From CAVREM01 sp963728825 (GTDB taxonomy: Bacteria; Acidobacteriota; Vicinamibacteria; Vicinamibacterales; CAVVIG01), in contig CAVSLA010000005.1 of the NCBI GenBank assembly GCA_963728825.1, positions 434,001-498,000 of the forward strand: DNA of 64,000 nt, written 5' to 3'. Below, piece after piece: positions 1 to 8,407 of this stretch; the first letter of the stretch is position 1; the number at the start of each line of letters is the position of its first letter. The notes under the pieces were generated by a model. The model did not search any database and had not been told where the DNA came from. It was given only the letters and a program-made list of their open reading frames with translations. The translations under genes and the position numbers were made by a program.

Positions 1-384
1 GTGAGCATGAACCACATCCACTACAACGCCCCGGACATTCCCGCCATCAAGACGTGGTACACGAAGGTGTTCGGCGCGAATCCCGGCCGGCGACCGTGCA
101 TCGCCTGCCTGTCGCGGCCCGCGATGATCGAAGCCGGCGATCTCCCAGGTGTGAACCTGTCGTTTTCAGGAACCCGGACGCCGGTCGTTGCCACGAAGGG
201 CCGCTCGTTGGATCACATCGGCTTCGACGTGACCAACCTCGAGGAGTTCGTGAAGGGGCTCGAGGCCAGAGGGATCAAGATCGACGCCCCGATCAGACAG
301 GTGCCCAACACGAAGGTGAAGGTAGCCTTTCTCAGCGACCCGTGGGGCACCTACATCGAGCTCACTGAAGGACTGGCACCGTAA
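1..384 (+). CDS. VOC-family (glyoxalase/dioxygenase fold) protein, probably 5'-partial
   Basis: The product is a vicinal-oxygen-chelate domain of about 127 residues. Visible family features are the opening NHIHYNAPD strand, the second-half LDHIGFDV strand and the closing WGTYIELTEGL, which place two His and a Glu where VOC metal ligands normally sit. The reading frame starts on a GTG at the very first base and no ribosome binding site can be seen, so the true start, possibly with a signal peptide or an earlier VOC half, probably lies outside the window. The substrate cannot be told from the sequence. A shortened relic of the same gene lies at 4420-4483, so a tandem pair may once have existed. 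Confidence 0.8.
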   Translation: MSMNHIHYNAPDIPAIKTWYTKVFGANPGRRPCIACLSRPAMIEAGDLPGVNLSFSGTRTPVVATKGRSLDHIGFDVTNLEEFVKGLEARGIKIDAPIRQVPNTKVKVAFLSDPWGTYIELTEGLAP

Positions 385-744
385 GAGGGTCACGATCCGG
401 ATACTCCACTCGCTGCACTGTTGATCCGCTTCAACAAACGAGTGCCGCGTCGCGCAGGAGCCGGATCGCGGACCGCGCCGGCGGCGTCACTTCGATCGAG
501 CCCCGCGTCGTCGTAAGAAAACAGTAAGCGCACTCAGCGAGAATTCCCGGTTTCCACAGACGGTTGTCTCGTCAGATGCGCCACTCCATCGACCGCGCGC
601 CCGCCCGAAGATGCAACTCCTTTAGGATCTGGCCGATTTTGCCACTTGTCCCGCGAGAGCCGTGCGTGGCGATGAGTTTGCTCGCTGGCACAGCGGACAG
701 CCTTCATTCGGCCATTTATGTCGATTTCTGTGAGGAGTGCCTCG
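385..744 (+). other. Intergenic spacer, no gene seen
   Basis: This 360-bp stretch separates the VOC gene from the large secreted protein. I see no convincing coding frame, tRNA or terminator hairpin with a T-run. It presumably carries the promoter of the downstream gene. The only clear signal is the GAGGAG ribosome binding site at 732-737. Confidence 0.5.
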
Positions 745-3700
745 ATGACTCGCTTGCTGCACAACGTCCGCCTCGCCGTCGCCTTAGCCATGTTTGTCGC
801 GCTGAGCCTCGCGCTGAACGCTGATGTGCCGCAAGTGGCAAGCGGCACCTGGGTCTCGAGCGGCGACGTCGCCGGAGTGGCGAGCGGCGCAGCGTCCGCT
901 GCGCTCTCCGACGGCCGGATCGTGATCGCGGGCGGATCGACGAGCAGTGGTGAGCCGACAGCCGCCATCACGATCTACGACCCGGCGAGCGCGTCGATCG
1001 TGAACGCCGGAGCCATGCTCGAAGCGCGGTCCGGACACGCCCTGACACTGCTCCAGGACGGGCGCGTTCTGATCGCCGGTGGGACGACTCCGACCGGCCT
1101 CACGACCGGCCTCGAGATCTTCGACCCGTCGAGCGGCGTGACGCTGCCGGCCGGCGAGATGTCGATGGTTCGCGTCCACCACGCCGCAGCGACCCTCGAC
1201 GACGGCCGGGTGCTCATCGCCGGTGGTTCCGACGGCAGCGCGGCAATCGGCATCGCCGAGATCTTCAACCCGGTTGATGGGACCACGTCCGCAGTGCCCG
1301 ACCCGATGGTGTCGGCCCGGGCGAGGCTCTCGGCGACCACGCTGCTCGACGGGCGAGTGCTGCTGGCGGGCGGCAACGACGGCGCCAGCGATCTCGCGAC
1401 GATCGAGATTTACGATCCGGTGGCCCAGACCTTTTCCCCATCGGCGGCGGCCCTCGGCGCGCCGCGTACCGGTCATCTGGCGATGCGGCTGCCGCACAAT
1501 GGCAGCGTGCTGATCGCCGGCGGCGCCGCAGGCGGCACCGCGGTCGCCGTGGCCGAGACCTACGTGCCATGGACCGACAGCATCTCGGCGGCGGCCTCAA
1601 TGCCCGCAGCCCGTATTGGCGCGGTCGGCGGCGGCCTGCAATCTGACGCGGTCGCTGTCGTGACGGGCGGCGGAGCGGCGAGCGTCGACTTCTTCGGCTA
1701 TGCGACCTTGCAGACCGACAAGGACGATTACGCCCCTGGCCAGACGGTCACCATCACCGGCCGCGGCTGGCAGCCCGGCGAAACCGTGACGATGCTGCTC
1801 GAGGAAGTCGGCGATCTCCACCCGGCACGGACGCTGACGGCGATCGCGAGCGACTCAGGAGTGATTGTCAATACGGAGTTCGCGCCCGAGGAGCATCACA
1901 TCGGCGCGCACTTTTATCTCACCGCCCGCGGCGCAGCATCGCAGGCGCAGACGACCTTTACCGACAGCGTCAGCTCGGTGATCATTACGGCGCCGCTCAC
2001 ACAGCAGACATTCACATCGCTGCCGGCATCGATCGCCGTCTCGTTCAACTACAGCACCAGCGCCGGCCCTACGGCAGGGACCGCGGAGATCGTCGGCACG
2101 ATGCTAAGCCAGACCAAAGCCTTGACAGCTGGCGCCGGTCTGTCCGACAGCATCACCATAAACATCCCTGCCGGCACCGCGAACGGAACCTACAACCTCA
2201 GAGTGAGAGTTGACAACAACACCGGATCCGGTGCCAACCAGCGGCAGGACGTGGCGAACGGCATCGTCAACATCAATGTGCCCACCGATACGACGGCACC
2301 AATCGTGACGCCGAACGTGAATGGCACTCTTGGGACGAACGGCTGGTATACGGGCGACGTGACAGTCTCGTGGAGTGTCACCGACCCGGAGAGCATCGTG
2401 ACGACCACCAGGTGCGAGCCGGTCATCATCAATCTCGACACGACGGGGACGACGCTCACCTGTTCGGCCGCCAGCGCCGGTGGATCCACGACGCAATCGG
2501 TGACGATCAGGCGTGACGGCAGTCCACCGACGGCCACTCTAACCCCGAACGGGACGCTCGGCCTGAATGGTTGGTACACCAGCGACGTGACGGTCGTGAC
2601 CACCGGTGCCGATTCGATCTCCGGACCGGTCACTTGTACGTCGGATCAACTCATCACCGCCGAGACGACCGCCCAGTCGATCGCCGGATCGTGCACGAAC
2701 GACGCGGGGCTGACGACGGATGCTACACCGCTGACGATCAAACTGGACAAGACCGGACCGAGCGCAGCGCTGGCGGTGACAGCCGGCACTGCGGGCGCGA
2801 ACGGCTGGTACACGAGCGACGTCGCGGTTACCACGAGCGGTGAGGATCTCGTCTCGGCGCCAGTGACCTGCTCCGCCGTGCAGGATCAGACCGCCGAAAC
2901 CACCGGCGAGTCGTTCGGCGGATCTTGCACGAACGCCGCGGGGCTGACGACCGAAGCAGCGCCGCTGGTCGTCAAAGTCGACAAGACGGCACCAACTGGC
3001 GTCGTGCTGGGCGTCATCGCAGGGACCGAAGGCAGCAATGGTTGGTACATCACCGACGTCACGCTCCGAACGTCGAGCGATCCGGAGAGCATCAGCGGGC
3101 CTGTCACCTGCACGGCCGAACAGCTCCAGGCGCACGAGACGCAGAGCCAGACCTTCAACGGATCGTGCACCAACGACGCCGGCCTCACGGCGAGCGCAGC
3201 GGCGGTAACGATCAAGCTGGATAAGACCGGACCCACGGCCACGCTTGCCGTGACGGCTGGCACGGCCGGCGCCAACGGCTGGCACACGAGCGACGTGACA
3301 ATCGAGACCAGCGGCAACGATGCCATCTCCGCGCCGGTGACCTGCACTGGCCGCCAATTCCAAACGGCGGAGACGAGCGGCACGCCGTTCAACGGATCGT
3401 GCACGAACGATGCGGGCCTGACCACCGAAGCGGCAGCGCTCGTCGTCAAGCTGGATAAGACGGGGCCGAGCGCTGCGTTGGCCGTCACGGCGGGCACACT
3501 CGGGAACAATGGTTGGTACGTCAGCAACGTCACGATCGGCGCGAGCGGCACGGAGTCGATCAGCAACCCGGTGGTCTGCAGCGGCGACCAGTTCCTGACG
3601 GCAGATGCTGCGGCCGCCGTCTTCAACGGCTCGTGCACGAATGCTGCCGGCCTGACGACGAATGCCGCATCGTTGACCATCAAGCGCGACGCCACGGCAC

Positions 3701-4287
3701 CGGCGTTGAGTCCATTGGTGACGCCGAATCCCGTCGTTCTGAACGGTTCAGCGACGGTGTCCGCAGGGGCGGCCGATGCCATGTCGGGATTGGCGTCGGC
3801 GACGTGCGGTTCGCTCATGACGACCACGGTTGGCGCCAAGACCGTCACCTGCTCGGCGACGGACCAGGCCGGCAATACCTCGGACGCCGAGGCCATCTAC
3901 AGCGTCGTCTACGGAGTCGGCACGTGTCTCGGCGTGCCCGGCCACATGATCCTACAGCCGGTGAACGCCGACGGGTCGAGCGTCTTCAAGCAGCGGAGCA
4001 CAATACCCGCGAAGTTCCGCGTGTGCGACGCCAAAGGCGTGTCGGTCGGTACGCCGGGAGTGGTCCAAGACTTCCGCCTCGTACAGGTGGGAAACGGGAC
4101 GTTGGACGAGACCGTGAACGAACTTGTGGAATCGACGACGCCCGACCTCTACTTCCGCTGGTCGCCGACCGATCAGCAGTGGATCTTCAACATCAACACC
4201 AAGTCGCTGATGGGCGGGAAGACGTACGCCTACCGCATCACGCTGGACGACGGCTCGGCCATCGAATTCAGACACGGTCTGCGATGA
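745..4287 (+). CDS. Large secreted Kelch-repeat / Ig-like repeat / PxKF protein
   Basis: The predicted protein is about 1180 residues. ATG 745 is preferred because GAGGAG lies 7 nt upstream and the residues from there form a clean signal peptide (MTRLLHNVRLAVALAMFVAL). Residues 30-310 carry repeated DGRVLIAGG...EIYDP units typical of Kelch/galactose-oxidase beta-propeller blades. A bridging region follows, then a divergent unit and five closely related 78-80-residue units with constant NGWYTSDV, PVTC, GSCTN(D/A)AGLTT and KLDKTGP segments. Each holds a Cys pair. A divergent HYR-like unit then precedes a C-terminal PxKF-like domain (FKQRSTIPAKFRVC). Such proteins are usually surface-exposed or secreted and may be adhesive. 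No enzymatic residues are recognised. The attC-like hairpin at 4277-4367 overlaps the stop codon. Confidence 0.85.
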   Translation: MTRLLHNVRLAVALAMFVALSLALNADVPQVASGTWVSSGDVAGVASGAASAALSDGRIVIAGGSTSSGEPTAAITIYDPASASIVNAGAMLEARSGHALTLLQDGRVLIAGGTTPTGLTTGLEIFDPSSGVTLPAGEMSMVRVHHAAATLDDGRVLIAGGSDGSAAIGIAEIFNPVDGTTSAVPDPMVSARARLSATTLLDGRVLLAGGNDGASDLATIEIYDPVAQTFSPSAAALGAPRTGHLAMRLPHNGSVLIAGGAAGGTAVAVAETYVPWTDSISAAASMPAARIGAVGGGLQSDAVAVVTGGGAASVDFFGYATLQTDKDDYAPGQTVTITGRGWQPGETVTMLLEEVGDLHPARTLTAIASDSGVIVNTEFAPEEHHIGAHFYLTARGAASQAQTTFTDSVSSVIITAPLTQQTFTSLPASIAVSFNYSTSAGPTAGTAEIVGTMLSQTKALTAGAGLSDSITINIPAGTANGTYNLRVRVDNNTGSGANQRQDVANGIVNINVPTDTTAPIVTPNVNGTLGTNGWYTGDVTVSWSVTDPESIVTTTRCEPVIINLDTTGTTLTCSAASAGGSTTQSVTIRRDGSPPTATLTPNGTLGLNGWYTSDVTVVTTGADSISGPVTCTSDQLITAETTAQSIAGSCTNDAGLTTDATPLTIKLDKTGPSAALAVTAGTAGANGWYTSDVAVTTSGEDLVSAPVTCSAVQDQTAETTGESFGGSCTNAAGLTTEAAPLVVKVDKTAPTGVVLGVIAGTEGSNGWYITDVTLRTSSDPESISGPVTCTAEQLQAHETQSQTFNGSCTNDAGLTASAAAVTIKLDKTGPTATLAVTAGTAGANGWHTSDVTIETSGNDAISAPVTCTGRQFQTAETSGTPFNGSCTNDAGLTTEAAALVVKLDKTGPSAALAVTAGTLGNNGWYVSNVTIGASGTESISNPVVCSGDQFLTADAAAAVFNGSCTNAAGLTTNAASLTIKRDATAPALSPLVTPNPVVLNGSATVSAGAADAMSGLASATCGSLMTTTVGAKTVTCSATDQAGNTSDAEAIYSVVYGVGTCLGVPGHMILQPVNADGSSVFKQRSTIPAKFRVCDAKGVSVGTPGVVQDFRLVQVGNGTLDETVNELVESTTPDLYFRWSPTDQQWIFNINTKSLMGGKTYAYRITLDDGSAIEFRHGLR
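2524..3699 (+). repeat. Five tandem 234-240-bp coding repeats
   Basis: Unit starts are near 2524, 2758, 2992, 3232 and 3466. Four units are 234 bp and the third is 240 bp (two extra residues, SDPESIS in place of a shorter loop). Each encodes the NGWY...PVTC...GSCTN...KLDKTGP module. A divergent unit precedes the array (from about 2284) and another follows it (to about 3915). The array is in frame, so copy number could change by recombination without breaking the gene. Confidence 0.85.
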
Positions 4288-4367
4288 CGATTCCGGATCC
4301 CGACCGGCCCATTCGCCGGGCCGGTCCGCGATCGGTGCCGGATCCTCGGCTGCATGCCCTGTTAGAC
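4277..4367 (+). other. attC-like imperfect inverted repeat
   Basis: The segment begins GTCT and ends with GTTAGAC, which fits the integron R' core GTTRRRY. Nested arms pair: GTCT (4277-4280) with AGAC (4364-4367), the palindrome GGATCC (4295-4300) with GGATCC (4340-4345), and GACCGGCCC (4302-4310) with GGGCCGGTC (4318-4326), leaving a 7-nt tip. CCTCGGCT lies 9 nt before the GTTAGAC core, the spacing of attC L and R boxes. The left R'' box is degenerate. The stop codon of the preceding gene (4285-4287) lies inside it. The inner hairpin could instead be a factor-dependent terminator, but no T-run follows. Confidence 0.4.
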
Positions 4368-4419
4368 GGCGCGTGGTGCTGTCTGCATGTCAAGGAGTGC
4401 TTCTCGCGCATTCGGTAGC

Positions 4420-4483
4420 GAACCCGGACGCCGGTCGACCTGTGGGGACCTACATCGACCTCACCGAAGGGCTGGCACCGTAG
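4420..4483 (+). pseudogene. Relic of a VOC-family gene (internal deletion)
   Basis: Bases 4420-4437 match 170-187 of the VOC gene at the window start (GAACCCGGACGCCGGTCG). The sequence then jumps to the end of that gene: 4442-4483 matches about 342-383, encoding the (W)GTYI(E/D)LTEGLAP tail and a TAG stop, with one base missing. About 150 bp of the gene middle are deleted. It is a dead fragment of a second VOC copy. Confidence 0.75.
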
Positions 4484-4503
4484 AAGAGAACGGCGGCTGT
4501 CAC

Positions 4504-4731
4504 TCACGACGCCCAGACTTCGGGCGCATCTTCGCGGTGCGCCTCGTCGGCCTCGCATTTCCAGGTCGACGAGCGGCGGAGTGGACCGCCGGGGAGCTGA
4601 CCGAGGGACGGGTCAGGTTCCCGTTCCTCGTGCGTCAGGACCATCCGGCCCTGACAGCCGGGAAACGTGCAGGGCTTGTATTGCCGTTCGGCGCCCACGA
4701 AGCCTCCTCTCTTCTTACTCGCATTCAGCAT
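4504..4731 (-). CDS. Small zinc-ribbon-like hypothetical protein
   Basis: This 75-residue product contains CTFPGCQGRM, then a variable LTHEEREPDP segment, then WKCEADEAH near the end. The Cys/His spacing suggests a small treble-clef or ribbon metal site. Function is unknown. ATG 4731 is taken as the start. A GTG at 4761 would add ten residues, and neither has a strong ribosome binding site. It is divergent from the PH-domain gene, sharing a 70-bp promoter region, and its 3' end abuts the VOC relic. Confidence 0.5.
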   Translation of the reverse strand: MLNASKKRGGFVGAERQYKPCTFPGCQGRMVLTHEEREPDPSLGQLPGGPLRRSSTWKCEADEAHREDAPEVWAS

Positions 4732-4801
4732 ACCGGCCCGCTGCCCGCCTGAGCGCTTCACGATAGAATTTCTTTTTCGCCACGGTCACAGGAGGCAACA
4801 C

Positions 4802-5410
4802 GTGTTCAAGAAGATCGCCGCAGAGGCGCTCGGCATCAGCGATGTCGGCGTCATCATCGCTCCCGCCGACTACCACAAGGTCGACGCCGACGACTACCTG
4901 TTCCACGAGGACGGAGAGAAGATCTTCTTCCTGATCAAGTCGAAGAAGGACGAATACTGCTTCTCCAATCTGGCGCTGACCCACGTCGACGGAGAGTCCG
5001 CGGTATCGGCAAAACGGACCATCAAGCGCTACGAATACGGCTCCCACCGCATCTCGCGGGTGACCATCGAGACGGCCGGAACGATCGACATGGACGTCGA
5101 GCTGAAGTTCTCCGTCGACGAGGTCCACTTCAGCATCGATGTCCGCAAGAGCTTCCTCGAATCGCTCAAGGATATCTACAAGGCGCTGACGATGATCGGC
5201 GTCATGCAGTTGCGCAACCAGCAGGCGCGCGAGAATGCCGCGCGCACGCTGGACGCGGTGTCGGCGATGTACAAAATCAACGCCGCCGGCACGGAGGATA
5301 CCGTCGTCAAGCAGTACAACGCGCTGCTCGAGAATCTGAACAGCATCGTGCTGGATCGCTTCGGCGGCCGCGACTACAGCGCCGTCTTCGAGAAGTACAT
5401 CCAGGCCTGA
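4802..5410 (+). CDS. Bacterial PH-domain protein (YvbH-like)
   Basis: The 202-residue product is probably cytoplasmic. GTG 4802 is chosen because a near-perfect AGGAGG sits 5 nt upstream (4790-4795). Residues about 1-125 form a bacterial pleckstrin-homology fold (YLFHEDGEKIFFLIKSKKDEYCFSN... SVDEVHFSIDV). Residues about 130-200 match the helical extension seen in Bacillus YvbH-type proteins, associated with oligomerisation. The role of this family is not established. It is convergent with the MFS gene, with 12 bp between stop codons. Confidence 0.75.
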   Translation: MFKKIAAEALGISDVGVIIAPADYHKVDADDYLFHEDGEKIFFLIKSKKDEYCFSNLALTHVDGESAVSAKRTIKRYEYGSHRISRVTIETAGTIDMDVELKFSVDEVHFSIDVRKSFLESLKDIYKALTMIGVMQLRNQQARENAARTLDAVSAMYKINAAGTEDTVVKQYNALLENLNSIVLDRFGGRDYSAVFEKYIQA

Positions 5411-5422
5411 CCGATGGTGATG

Positions 5423-6775
5423 CTACGCGCGGCCTGCAGACCGCGCGATGTGATGCCTGACGCTGGCCAGGGCCAGCAGACACACGACCATCGCGGCGGC
5501 GATCAAGACGAAGTATGAGGTGCTGCCCCGCAAGGCCAGCGCCCACGGCCCTGCATAGCCACTGATGATCGCGCCCCCTCGACCGATCGCTGTCGCCGCT
5601 CCCACCCCGGTCGCGCGCACGGCGCTCGGGTAGACGTTGGTCGCCAGCGCGTACATCGTCGTCTGAATGGCGTTGATCAGGCCGCCGGTGATCGTCAGCA
5701 TGATCATGATCGGCGCGAGCGGCGCGGCGGTTGACATCTCCATCGTGCTGAGCGTGATCGCTCCCGTGATGGCGCCGATGCTCATCGTCAGCATCGCCGC
5801 ACGCGACCCGACTCGCGACATCACGGCACCGCTGACGAGTGCGCCCACCACGCCGCCGAGGTTGAAGGCGGTGATGCCGCTACTCGCGACACTGGAACCG
5901 AAGCCCGCGCCGGCCAGCACCGTCGGCAGCCAGCTGAAGCCAAGGTAGACGGCCAGCAGGCAGCTGCAGAACGAAACCCAGAGCGCGATCGTGTCGCGCC
6001 GGAACTCGGCGTCGAAAAGGGAGGAGATGGGCGCGCGCGTGACGTTCCGTTCCGTTGAATCCTCGAACGCCGCATCGGGCGTCACCAGCCGGCCGAGCTT
6101 CCCGGCGAGCCGCACGAGCTCGGGCCATCGGGCCGGATGGCGCGCCAGAAAGGACGGGGATTCCGGCAACAGACGCGCCAGGGCCACGGCGGCGATGAGA
6201 GGGACGATGCCTCCGGCGATGAACAGGGCGCGCCAGCCCGTCGTCTCCAGCAGCTGACTGCCGAGGATCCCGGCCAGCATCCCGCCGAGCGGCACGCAGA
6301 CGATGGTTGCGGTCACGGCCATCGGCCGCTGCGCCCGCGGCACGAACTCGGCCGCCAGCGTGGCGGCGTTGGGCAGCGCACCACCGAGCCCGATTCCAGA
6401 GAGAAACCGCAGCGCCGCCAGCGTCGCCATGTCATTCACGGCGGCGGTGGCCAGCGTCATCGCGCCGAACACCGCCACGCTGCCGAGCAGCGCCTGGCGT
6501 CGCCCGAAGCGATCGCCGGCAATGCCGGCCAGCGCGCCTCCCGCCATCATTCCCGCGTAGCCCAGCGACACGGCCGGCGCGAACGCCGACCGATCGAGGT
6601 CCCACTCCCTCATCACGGTCGGGAGGACCACGCCGAGCAGCTGATTGTCGATACCGTCGAAGACGACCGTGATGGCGGTGAGGAACACCAGCCATCGCTG
6701 GTAGGCGCCGGCTCGCGCCGTGTCGAGCAGCGCGCCGATGTCGTATCTGGCGCGTAGAGTTCCGGGTTGCGTCAT
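5423..6775 (-). CDS. MFS transporter, aromatic-acid/H+ symporter type
   Basis: A 450-residue inner-membrane carrier with about 12 hydrophobic segments. The FDGIDNQLLG motif in the first helix and DRFGRRQALL in loop 2-3 are typical of the AAHS-like branch of the major facilitator superfamily. A charged central loop (about 210-245) separates the two halves. Likely substrates are aromatic or other organic acids, but the residues do not decide this. It is divergent from the cytochrome b gene, with a shared 59-bp promoter region. Confidence 0.85.
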   Translation of the reverse strand: MTQPGTLRARYDIGALLDTARAGAYQRWLVFLTAITVVFDGIDNQLLGVVLPTVMREWDLDRSAFAPAVSLGYAGMMAGGALAGIAGDRFGRRQALLGSVAVFGAMTLATAAVNDMATLAALRFLSGIGLGGALPNAATLAAEFVPRAQRPMAVTATIVCVPLGGMLAGILGSQLLETTGWRALFIAGGIVPLIAAVALARLLPESPSFLARHPARWPELVRLAGKLGRLVTPDAAFEDSTERNVTRAPISSLFDAEFRRDTIALWVSFCSCLLAVYLGFSWLPTVLAGAGFGSSVASSGITAFNLGGVVGALVSGAVMSRVGSRAAMLTMSIGAITGAITLSTMEMSTAAPLAPIMIMLTITGGLINAIQTTMYALATNVYPSAVRATGVGAATAIGRGGAIISGYAGPWALALRGSTSYFVLIAAAMVVCLLALASVRHHIARSAGRA

Positions 6776-6834
6776 CGCAAGTCCGCTGAAAACGATACCT
6801 CGGTTGGCCTCGACTGGTCGTAGAATGCCCGTCG

Positions 6835-7560
6835 GTGACGATTGAGAGCGCCGTGATCGCAGACCGAGCGCGCCCCGCGGCGGACACGTCGGCCGCCACC
6901 GTTCACTCCTACAACGTCCGCATCTGTCACTGGATCAACGTCGTCGCCTGTGTATATCTGCTGTGGAGCGGTGTCCACATCCTGCTCGACTTCCCCGAGT
7001 TGTATTGGGGCAATACCGGTTACCGTGGATATCCGGCGGCGTTCAGGCTCGAAGACTGGGGCCTTTCGTGGGACGAGGCCGGGGAGCTCGGCGACCGCAG
7101 GTGGGGACGCAACTACCACTTCACCTTCGCCTGGGTCTTCCTGATCAACGGGCTGGTGTACGTCGGTTGGAACCTGTACTCGAGGCATTTTCGCGACCGG
7201 ATGCTGCCGGCGCGCGAGGAGCTCTCGATTGCGCAGGTGCGGACCGAACTGCGCGATCATTTTCGCAGGCGAGCACGCGCACACAGTTCCAGTGACAGTT
7301 ATGGCACGCTGCAGAAGACGTCGTACCTGATTCTGATCTTCGTGTTCGTGCCGTTCATGATCTTGAGCGGTATTGCGCAGTCACCCGGCTTTACGGCGGC
7401 AATGCCGTGGCTGCTGGATATGTTCGGCGGCCGTCAAACGGCACGGACGCTTCACACGATCGGCACCGTGATGCTGGTGCTGTTCGTCGTTGTCCACATC
7501 CTCGAGGTTGCGGCCGCGGGATTCGTCAGCCGGGTCCGTTCGATGGTCACCGGGAAGTAG
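6835..7560 (+). CDS. Cytochrome b (thiosulfate/Ni-hydrogenase cytochrome b561 type)
   Basis: A 241-residue membrane protein with four likely helices (around 30-50, 95-115, 165-185 and 205-230). Probable haem-ligand histidines lie in RICHWINV, NYHFTFAW, RTLHTIGT and VVVHILEV. This family delivers electrons between the quinone pool and a periplasmic molybdoenzyme. The next gene, 10 bp downstream, encodes exactly such a molybdopterin oxidoreductase, so they form a two-gene operon and probably one complex. The GTG start at 6835 is the first in frame. A GTG at 6853 is an alternative. Confidence 0.85.
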   Translation: MTIESAVIADRARPAADTSAATVHSYNVRICHWINVVACVYLLWSGVHILLDFPELYWGNTGYRGYPAAFRLEDWGLSWDEAGELGDRRWGRNYHFTFAWVFLINGLVYVGWNLYSRHFRDRMLPAREELSIAQVRTELRDHFRRRARAHSSSDSYGTLQKTSYLILIFVFVPFMILSGIAQSPGFTAAMPWLLDMFGGRQTARTLHTIGTVMLVLFVVVHILEVAAAGFVSRVRSMVTGK

Positions 7561-7570
7561 CGAGGAAGCG

Positions 7571-8323
7571 ATGAGCAAGCCCATCTCACGTCGTGCGTGG
7601 CTGACGAGCGTGCCCGCGCTCGGTGGTCTGTTGGTGACCGGGTGTTCGCGCGAAACGTTCGTTCCGCCGCGAGTGCGCGGTGGATTGATCGGCGCCGCCG
7701 ACGTCTTGACGATGACCACCAATCGCCTGCTGCTCTCCGGGCAACAGCTGGCGCGTGAGTATCCGCGCAGTGAGATCGCCGACCCGTTCCCGACCTGGAA
7801 TCAGACCAACCCGCGCAACGAGGAGTATCAACAACACTTGTCTGAAGGGTTCAGGAACTGGCGCCTGCCGGTCACTGGTCTGGTCCAGCGCCCGCGCGAG
7901 CTGTCGCTCGACGAGATCAAGAGCCTGCCTGCCCGCACGCAAATCACCGCCCATGTCTGCGAACAGGGCTGGTCGGCGATCGGCGAATGGACCGGCACGC
8001 CGCTCCAGCGGGTGCTCGAAGCGGCGGGCGGTGTCACGCCTGCGGCGCGCTACGTCGTGATCCACACCTTCGATCGGTGGTACGAGGGATACGATCTATT
8101 CGAGGTCCAGCATCCTCAGACGATCCTGGCGTACGGACTCAACGGCCGCGACCTGCCAAGAGGCAATGGCGCGCCGCTCCGTCTCCGCGTAGAACGACAG
8201 TGCGGATACAAGAACCTCAAGTTCCTGCGATCGATTCAGGTGGTCGACTCGGTGGCCGGCTTTGGCAGGGGCACCGGTGGAACCAACTCGGACTTCGGGT
8301 TCCACTGGTTCGCCGGCGTTTAG
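7571..8323 (+). CDS. Periplasmic molybdopterin-dependent oxidoreductase (sulfite-oxidase fold)
   Basis: A 250-residue product starting at ATG 7571, preceded by a GAGGA-type ribosome binding site. The N-terminus SRRAWLTSVPALGGLLVTGC combines a twin-arginine with a lipobox Cys, so it is probably a Tat-exported lipoprotein. ITAHVCEQGWSAIGEWTG holds the conserved Cys expected to bind molybdenum. Downstream RYVVIHTFDRWYEGYDL and NGAPLRLRVERQCGYKN match the oxidoreductase molybdopterin-binding domain. It lacks the dimerisation domain of true sulfite oxidases, as in MsrP/YedY-like enzymes. The upstream cytochrome b is the likely redox partner. Substrate unknown. Confidence 0.85.
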   Translation: MSKPISRRAWLTSVPALGGLLVTGCSRETFVPPRVRGGLIGAADVLTMTTNRLLLSGQQLAREYPRSEIADPFPTWNQTNPRNEEYQQHLSEGFRNWRLPVTGLVQRPRELSLDEIKSLPARTQITAHVCEQGWSAIGEWTGTPLQRVLEAAGGVTPAARYVVIHTFDRWYEGYDLFEVQHPQTILAYGLNGRDLPRGNGAPLRLRVERQCGYKNLKFLRSIQVVDSVAGFGRGTGGTNSDFGFHWFAGV

Positions 8324-8407
8324 CGCGACTGCCAGGCCGGATGCGACGTGTCTCTGGCGAAACAGCCTGGCGGCGATTGACGCGACGTCCAGACACGCGA
8401 TGGGCGG

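Noticed and set aside
2539..3896. Minus-strand frames of 274 and 336 codons over the repeat region
   Set aside because: They mirror the repeats of the plus-strand surface protein and show no start signals or recognisable motif.
4302..4326. Hairpin GACCGGCCC/GGGCCGGTC as a standard intrinsic terminator
   Set aside because: No T-run follows. It fits better as the inner part of the larger inverted structure ending at GTTAGAC, although factor-dependent termination remains possible.
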